A stretch of 64,000 nt of DNA. It comes from Elymus sibiricus (taxonomy: Eukaryota; Streptophyta; Magnoliopsida; Poales; Poaceae). The stretch spans positions 397,935,886 to 397,999,885 of the forward strand of contig CM077666.1 in assembly GCA_039707655.1 (NCBI GenBank). The letters are read 5' to 3'. Shown here piece by piece: positions 58,045 to 64,000 of this stretch. The number at the start of each line of letters is the position of its first letter. The stretch's first letter is position 1. Below the pieces are notes generated by a model that was not told the DNA's origin, ran no database searches, and saw only the letters and a program-made list of their open reading frames with translations. A program made the translations under genes and the position numbers.

Positions 58045-58616
58045 TACTTCCTTCACAAAGCTTCTCTCTGGACAGAAACTTTGAAAATTTGCTGAGGAAG
58101 ATTTACTAGGCACATGAAGCTGAATTTTGGCATGTGACAATTATTTGGATATGAAAGAGTGTTCAAAAAGTTTGAGGGCAATCAAGAAAAGATAAATAGC
58201 ACTTCCTTCACAAAGTGCCATACTAGACAGAATAGGAAATGAATATTCCTGAATTATTTTTGAACTAGGCAAGGATGGGTTTTGACATATTAGTGGAAGA
58301 TATGATCCAAAGAATTTATGAGAATTTTTTGGGAATTTTAGGAAAGACAGAAATATAGGTTGCTTCACAACCTAGGGCAAACGGGGTTATTCCTTTAATA
58401 GAAAAAGGAATATTCCCAAGAAATAAACATTGGGGTTGGTCTAAGATGGAAATGACATGGTCTTGGGATGGATTTGAGAGTGGCAAGCCACTTGAGAGGG
58501 GAAGAAGAGATGATCTCTCCAGGTTTCAAGACCACAAAGCCACAGAAAAAGGAACTCCAATAAAAATTCAAAGGAATCCAAAAGAAAAGGAAAGGGCCAA
58601 AAATCGGGGTGTCACA

Positions 58617-58961
58617 AACCTACCCCCCTTACAAAAATCTCATCCTCGAGATTTGGTTGCTCAGGGAACAAGTATGAATATTCTGACTTAAGGAAACCGT
58701 TTCCAACTCGGGTATCCTTTTTCCTTGATGTTCCCTCTGAATTTCATATGAACTGATTACCTTGCTCTGGGGTGGTTTGCTTCACCATATCCCATATTCT
58801 GACAGGTCTTCCATCATAAATTCATCCTTACTCTGACTTCAATTCTTTGATGTCTGCTGGCTCAACTGATATATTATCATGAGTGGAATATGTCATCTTT
58901 CCATAAGTCCGGGAGTGATTTCCAATTGACGTGACACTCTTCTATCCAGTACTGATAGTAT
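58617..58961 (-). other. Start of the interior of the third LARD-like element
   Basis: PPT (AAGGGGGGTAGG on the minus strand) and ~330 bp of noncoding interior. Cut at 58961 by the next insertion (AGTAT at 58957-58961 expected as its TSD). Confidence 0.78.
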
Positions 58962-60732
58962 TGATATGTCTCCAACGTATCTATAATTTATGAAGTATTC
59001 ATGCCATGTTTATTATAGTTTTGTATGATTTTGGTGCACTTTTATATGGCTTTTATATGATTTTTATGGACTAACATATTGACCTAGTGCCCAGTACGAG
59101 TTGCTGTTTTCTGCTTGTTTTTGGTTTTCCAGAAAATCCATATCAAATGAAGTCCAAATGCAGCGAAACTTTTTGACGATTTTTTCTGGAAGGAAACAGA
59201 CCCAGGAAGCTTCGGGGGACCAGCAGAAGACCCACAGGGGCCCCACAAGCCACCAGGGCGCGCCACCCCCCAGGCGCGCCCTGGTGCCTCGTGGGCCCCC
59301 TGTGGCACCTCTTTGCGTGATTCCAACGCTGAAAAATCATATATATTCAGAAACCCCCGAAAGTTAACCTAGATGAGTTTTTACGCCGCCGCAAGCCTCT
59401 GTACCAAGGAGATCCCATCTGGAGCCCTTTCCCGGCACCCTGCCGGAGGGGGGAATCATCACCGGAGGCCATCTTCATCATCCCGGCGGTCTCCATGACG
59501 AGGAGGGGGTAGTTTACCCTCAGGGCTGAGGGTATGTACTAGTAGTTATGTGTTTGATCTCTCTCTCTCGTGTTCTTGATTTGGCACGATCTTGATGTAC
59601 CGCGCGCTCTGTTAATATAGTTGGATCATATGGTGTTTCTCCCTCTCTATCTTGTTGTGATGAATTGAGTTTTTACCTTTAAGGTTTCACTATTATCGGA
59701 TTGAATACTTTTATGGATTTGAGAACACTTGATGTATGTCTTGCATATGAATACCCATGGTGACAATGGGGTATTATATTGATTCACTTGATGTATGTTT
59801 TGGCACTCAACTCGCGGATTCCCGAGGTGACATTGGGGTAATCTATGCATAGGGGTTGATGCATGTTTTCGTCCTACTTTCTCTGGTAGAAATCTTGGGG
59901 CACTCTTTGAAGTTCTTTGTGTTGGATTAGATATTATGAATCTGAAATTGTTTGATGCATATCGTATAATCAACTCACGAATACTTGTGGTGACATTGGA
60001 GTATCTAGGTGACATTAGGGTTGGTTGATGTGTATCATATGGTATTATTTTAGTACGAACTCTAGGGCTGTTCGTGACACTTATAGGGATGGCTCAATAG
60101 ATTGATCGGAAAAGATAACTTTGAGGTGGTTTCGTACCCTACAACAATTTCTATCTTATGTTCTCCGCGAATAGGAACTTTGGAGTGATTCTTTATCGCA
60201 CGTTGAGGGATTGTTATATGATCCAATTATGTTAGCATTGTTGAGAGATTGCACTAGTGAAAGTATGAACCCTAGGCCTTATTTTCAAGCATTGCAATAC
60301 CATTTGTGCTCTGTTTTATTACTTGCTACCTTGCTGTTTTTTTATTTTCAGATTACAAAAACCTATATCTACTATCCATACTACACTTGTATCACCATCT
60401 CTTCGCCGAACTAGTGCACCTATACAATTTACCGTTGTATTGGGTGTGTTGGGGACACAAGAGATTTCTTATATTTGGTTGCAGGGTTGTTTGAGAGAGA
60501 CCATCTTCATCCTACGCCTCCCACGGATTGATAAACCTTAGGTCATCCACTTGAGGGAAAATTGCTACTGTCCTACAAAACTCTGTGCTTGGAGGCCCAA
60601 CACGAGTCTACAAGAATAAGTTGTGTAGTAGACATCAAGCTCTTTTCTGGCGCCGTTGCCGGGGAGGTGAGTGCTTGATGGTATATCTTTAGATCTTGCA
60701 ATCGAATCTTTTAGTTTCTTGTTTTATCACTA
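58962..60732 (+). mobile_element. 5' end of a plus-strand Sabrina-like element
   Basis: LTR 58962-60637 (1676 bp, TGATATGTCTCC ... GTAGACATCA), PBS TGGCGCCGTTGCCGGGG at 60648-60664, and interior to 60732 that matches the minus-strand Sabrina-like element (20577-20671 reversed). It then breaks off where another element is inserted after CACTA. Same family as 10444-33484, opposite orientation. TATA-like CATATATAT at 59337-59345. Confidence 0.9.
60648..60664 (+). other. Primer-binding site, plus-strand Sabrina-like element
   Basis: TGGCGCCGTTGCCGGGG, ten bases after the LTR. Confidence 0.88.
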
Positions 60733-61897
60733 TGTCGTGGTGTGACGACCATCTATGGGGCCATGCAACCCCTTGTGGTTCGGGGGGGGGGGGGGGGGTC
60801 GACGTGCACAAAGAGCATGAACAATGGAGGGCGCAAGGGATTTTACCCAGGTTCGGCTGCAGAGAAGCGTAAAACCCTACTCCTGCTTTTGGTGTATTAA
60901 TGGTGTGGGAGCACAGTACAAGGAGCGCTTCTTCCGGCAAGGTGGGAGGAGCAGCTACACGAGATGTGCTTGTGTTTTAAAAGGGGTCCGAATCCTCCTA
61001 ACTGTTGCCTTGGCCCTCCTTTTATAGCTCAAAGGGGTTACCACAGTGGCAAAACAGTAATTACATAGCGATTAGATAGCAAACAGTGCTATCAAAACTA
61101 ACTCTGCCAGTTCAGGACAAAGGCATTAAATGCGCCGTTAGGTGTCATGTGGAGAGGTAGTCCCGGCAAGGTTTCTGCACCGCTTGACCAGCTACCTCGT
61201 ATTATCCTGACACGCCTCCCGGACGTGTGTCATTAGAAGCAAATCATGTCCCAGCGTGCTGACATGTGCCCGATAAGCCTCACCAACCAGCCCGCGCGGT
61301 CGACACCTCGCCCACTAGCGAACACCTTTGTGGTGAGGTGGAGCGCTGGAGGGCTGGCAGGAGATCGCCGGTACGGAGCTTGCCGGGTCCTCACCTTGAC
61401 GGCTTAGCCTTGCCGGCAAGGAATGTCTTCATCTTCGGTACTGGTTGAGTGCTGTGTCTTGAGCTTCTTTCTGGTAGCTTCCGGGACTGGACTCTGAATC
61501 TTGGTCTTGACGGTTCCCGGCAAGGCTTGGCCGGCAAGGAGGCTGCTACTGTCTGTGCATAAGTCAAGGTATAAAATACCCATATTTTATACTCCGACAG
61601 GAGCCCCCGGGCCTGGTCCATACGCGCGTTCGAAGCGTCGTTGGGCTAGGCCCAAACAATGCACAGATACGCGGCGGGAAACTACCGATGTAATTTTTGT
61701 CACGACGGTTATCCTCCCTCTTTGAGATCTTCTTTGCTTCCTCATTAATCTGAATTCGGGTGTGTTCTCGGTCGTCTTCCGGCAACCCTTGCCGTCGAAC
61801 GGGCGGCCGCTTGGTGTGCTCATAGGTGGAGCGCCGCGGGTTCAAACTGTACCAGCACACGGCCACGCGTGGCAAAGGATAACTGCCATGTCCATCT
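60733..61897 (-). repeat. Minus-oriented LTR fragment, family unknown
   Basis: Starts TGTCGTGGTG at the point where the Sabrina-like interior stops (CACTA, 60728-60732, is its likely TSD). Read on the minus strand it has a TATA box (CTATAAAAGG, 61018-61027). The phrases ACCCAGGTTCGG (60848) and GGAGCCCCCGGGCC (61601) are typical of cereal gypsy LTRs. A run of 17 G is at 60782-60798. Interrupted at 61897 by Angela. No gene seen. Confidence 0.55.
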
Positions 61898-63042
61898 TGT
61901 TGGAAATATGCCCTAGAGGCAATAATAAATTGGTTATTATTATATTTCCTTGTTCATGATAATCGTTTATTATCCATGCTATAATTGTATTGATTGGAAA
62001 CTCAAATACATGTGTGGGTACATAGACAACACTGTGTCCCTAGTAAGCCTCTAGTTGACTAGCTTGTTGATCAAAGATGGTTAAGGTTTCCTAGCCATGG
62101 ACATGAGATGTCATTTGATAACGGGATCACATCATTAGGAGAATGATGTGATGGACAAGACCCAAACTGTAAACGTAGCATTTGATCGTGTCAGTTTATT
62201 GCTATTGTTTTCTGCATGTCAAGTATCTGTTCCTTTGACCATGAGATCATGCAACTCACTGACACCGGAGGAATACCTTGTGTGTATCAAACGTCGCAAC
62301 GTAACTGGGTGACTATAAAGGTGCTCTACAGGTATCTCCGAGGGTGTCTGTTGGGTTGGCATGGATCAAGACTGGGATTTGTTACTCCGTATGACGGAGA
62401 GGTATCTCAGGGCCCACTCGGTAATACAACATCACAATGAGCCTTGCAAGCAATGTGACTAAAGTGTTAGCCACGAGATCTTGTATTACGGAACGAGTAA
62501 AGAGACTTGCCGGTAACGAGATTGAACTAGGTATAGTGATACCGACGATCGAATCTCGGGCAAGTAACATACCGAAGAACAAAGGGAACAGCATACGGGA
62601 TTAACTGAATCCTTGACATAGAGGTTCGACCGATAAAGATCTTCGTAGAATATGTAGGAGCCAATATGGGCATCCAGGTCCCGCTATTGGTTATTGGCCG
62701 TAGAGGTGTCTCGGTCATGTCTACATAGTTCTCGAACCCGCAGGGTCTACACACTTAACGTTTGGTGACGATTAGTATAATTGAGTTATTATGTTGGTGA
62801 CCGAAAGTTGTTCGGAGTCCCGGATAAGATCCCGGACATGGCGAGGATCTCCGGAATAGTCCGGAGGTAAAGATTGATATATGTGATAATAGTGTTTTGA
62901 TCTCTGGAAGGGTTCCGGAGTTCACCGGAAGGGGTTCCGGATGTTTACCGAAGTGTTCGGGTGCAGCAACACTTTATGTGAGCCAAAGGGATAAAACCCA
63001 CAAGGTATTGGAAAGTGCAAAAGTAGTTTTGCTGCCGCGTAA

Positions 63043-63154
63043 GCGGTACTACCGCTTGGTGAAGCGGTACTACCGCCCGAGCGGTACTACCGCTTGTGTG
63101 AAGCGGTACTACCGCCCAAGCGGTACTACCGCTTGTGTGAAGCGGTACTACCGC
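63043..63154 (+). repeat. Six-copy GCGGTACTACCGC palindrome array
   Basis: Six copies of GCGGTACTACCGC in 112 bp, separated by short spacers (TTGTGTGAA, CCAA, CCGA). Each is an imperfect palindrome with GCGGTA/TACCGC arms. The array lies ~140 bp upstream of the TATA box. Confidence 0.95.
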
Positions 63155-63294
63155 TTGTGCGCGGCTGTGCGCGGTTCGGCAGGGATCCGAGTTGGACTCT
63201 TTCCCTGCGGGCCAAACCGACCTTGTGCGGGCAAAACCGACCCGGAGGAGGCTTTTACTCCAAGTTTAGACCCCAAGGCTCAACATATAAATAG

Positions 63295-63302
63295 AGGGGC
63301 AG
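63295..63302 (+). promoter_or_regulatory. TATA box of the Angela LTR
   Basis: CATATAAATAGAGGGG, the expected BARE1-type promoter position about 460 bp before the LTR end. Confidence 0.75.
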
Positions 63303-63760
63303 GGCTAGCACACGGGATACATCAGGATTTCCCAAGCCGTGTGCCGGCAACCCTAGCCCTCTAGTTCCTCCGTCATAATCTCCGTAGTGCTTGGCGAAGC
63401 CCTGCAGAGATTGTTCCTCACCACCATCACCACGCCGTCGTGCTGCTGGAACTCAACCACTACTTCACCATCGCTCGCTGGATCGAGGAGGTGAAGGCGT
63501 CATCAAGCCGTACGTGTGTTGAGCGCGGAGGTGCCGTCCGTTCGGCACTAGATCGGAAGGATCGTGATTGGATCGCGGGACGCTCGGCGATTTGGATCGC
63601 GAAGACGTTCGACTACATCAACCGCGTTTATTAACGCTTCCGCTTAGCGATCTACAAGGGTATGTAGATTCACTCTCCCTCTCGTAGATGCTCATCACCA
63701 TGGATAGATCTTATGTGTGCGTAGGAAAATTTTTGTTTCCCATGCAACGTTCCCCAACAG

Positions 63761-63773
63761 TGGCATCATGAGC
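63761..63773 (+). other. Primer-binding site, Angela
   Basis: TGGCATCATGAGC one base after the LTR. It resembles the initiator tRNA-Met PBS TGGTATCAGAGC with two changes. Confidence 0.8.
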
Positions 63774-64000
63774 TAGGTCTATGCGTAGATGAGATCTCGA
63801 GTAGAACACAAACGAGTTGTGGGCGTGGGTGTATACATATTGCTTGCCGTTACTAGTTGATACTTGATTCAGCGGCATTGTGAGATGAAGCGGCCCGGAC
63901 CGACATTACGCGTACGCTTACGCGAGACTGGTTTTACCGCTGCGTGCACTTGTTGCATAAAGGTGACTGGCGGGTGTCTGTCTCTCTCACTTTAGTTGAA

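Larger units (their letters stand above)
53899..58616 (-). repeat. 3' LTR (4.7 kb) of a third LARD-like element
   Basis: On the plus strand it runs TGTGGCACCCC to GGGTGTCACA; 4718 bp including a 330-bp MITE. It is followed on the right by ACCTACCCCCCTT (PPT in minus orientation) and interior sequence, so it is a 3' LTR on the minus strand. TTGAC at 53894-53898 would be the left TSD. It shares with the other LARD-like LTRs the GAGTAC...GTACTC dyad (54260-54278), a symmetrical palindrome (CTATCGATAG, 54716-54725), the AAACGGGGAC segment and a TATA box (56608-56616, minus). Confidence 0.9.
61898..63759 (+). repeat. 5' LTR of the Angela element
   Basis: Contains a six-copy GCGGTACTACCGC array (63043-63154) and a TATA box (TATAAATA, 63295-63302) shortly after it. 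In the diverged relative at 9162-10371 only the part left of this array is preserved. Confidence 0.96.
61898..64000 (+). mobile_element. RLC Angela/BARE1/WIS copia element, 5' end
   Basis: LTR 61898-63759 (1862 bp, TGTTGGAAATATGCCCTAGA ... TTCCCCAACA) followed by the PBS TGGCATCATGAGC at 63761-63773 and 225 bp of leader. CATCT (61893-61897) would be the left TSD. Start, end and leader (GCTAGGTCTATGCG) are those I know from BARE1/WIS/Angela. It runs out of the window before gag. Confidence 0.96.

Noticed and set aside
60824..61027. Short plus-strand frames in 60733-61897
   Set aside because: They oppose the orientation suggested by the minus-strand TATA box and show no domain.
63043..63154. 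CRISPR-like array of short repeats
   Set aside because: Repeats are 13-bp palindromes with 4-9-bp non-unique spacers inside a plant LTR; there are no cas genes.
62897..63364. 155-codon frame in the Angela LTR
   Set aside because: Spans the palindrome array (translated as a repeated RYYRPSGTTACVK-like peptide) and the TATA box; not a gene.

Overview
The window is intergenic DNA from a large cereal genome, almost certainly Triticeae (wheat, Aegilops, rye or barley group). The diagnostic marks are a BARE1/WIS/Angela-type copia LTR at the right end, Sabrina/WHAM-like gypsy LTRs that begin TGATACGTCTCC, two Cassandra TRIM elements whose LTRs carry 5S-rRNA-like sequence, large-LTR elements with almost no coding capacity (LARD-like), and a Stowaway MITE. 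I found no convincing host gene, tRNA, true rRNA gene or CRISPR array. All recognisable coding sequence belongs to retroelements and is mostly broken. Family names are recalled from general knowledge, not from a search. Boundaries come from LTR ends, primer-binding sites (PBS), polypurine tracts (PPT) and target-site duplications (TSD) read directly. Six insertions have both TSDs visible and identical: CCCAC, GATCT, GTGTA, ATAAT, ATCAA and AAAGA.

Layout. 1-9161: minus-strand copia-type element with gag and an extra ORF instead of pol; its left LTR runs off the window, and a Cassandra (4711-5434) sits in its gag. 9162-10443: old, diverged Angela-like LTR and a scrap of interior, minus. 10444-33484: minus-strand Sabrina-like gypsy. 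Its interior is split by a solo 4.4-kb LTR (15690-20054) and its 5' LTR is split by a complete 11.2-kb LARD-like element (21581-32750). 33485-34961: unassigned LTR-like DNA. 34962-51543: plus-strand gypsy with 5' LTR, broken gag-protease and 3' noncoding region. It is split by an LTR of another family (38841-49454), which is itself split by a second, plus-strand copy of the gag+extra-ORF copia element (39207-48284). 51544-53898: 5' part of another gypsy with the second Cassandra in its gag. 53899-58961: LTR and start of the interior of a third LARD-like element, carrying a Stowaway MITE. 58962-60732: 5' end of a plus-strand Sabrina-like element. 60733-61897: minus-oriented LTR fragment. 61898-64000: 5' LTR, PBS and start of an Angela element.

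How the parts relate. Nearly everything here is non-autonomous: the TRIMs and LARDs encode nothing, and the two gag+ORF2 elements and the Sabrina-like element lack reverse transcriptase and integrase. They would have to move using enzymes made elsewhere. The copia gag element, both Cassandras, the LARD and Angela all have initiator-Met-type PBSs, while the Sabrina-like and gag-protease gypsies share a TGGCGCCGTTGCC PBS. The most interesting signals are noncoding: arrays of short CGGTNNNACCG palindromes in two different copia families, and a palindrome in the LARD LTRs that differs between copies yet stays perfectly symmetrical.
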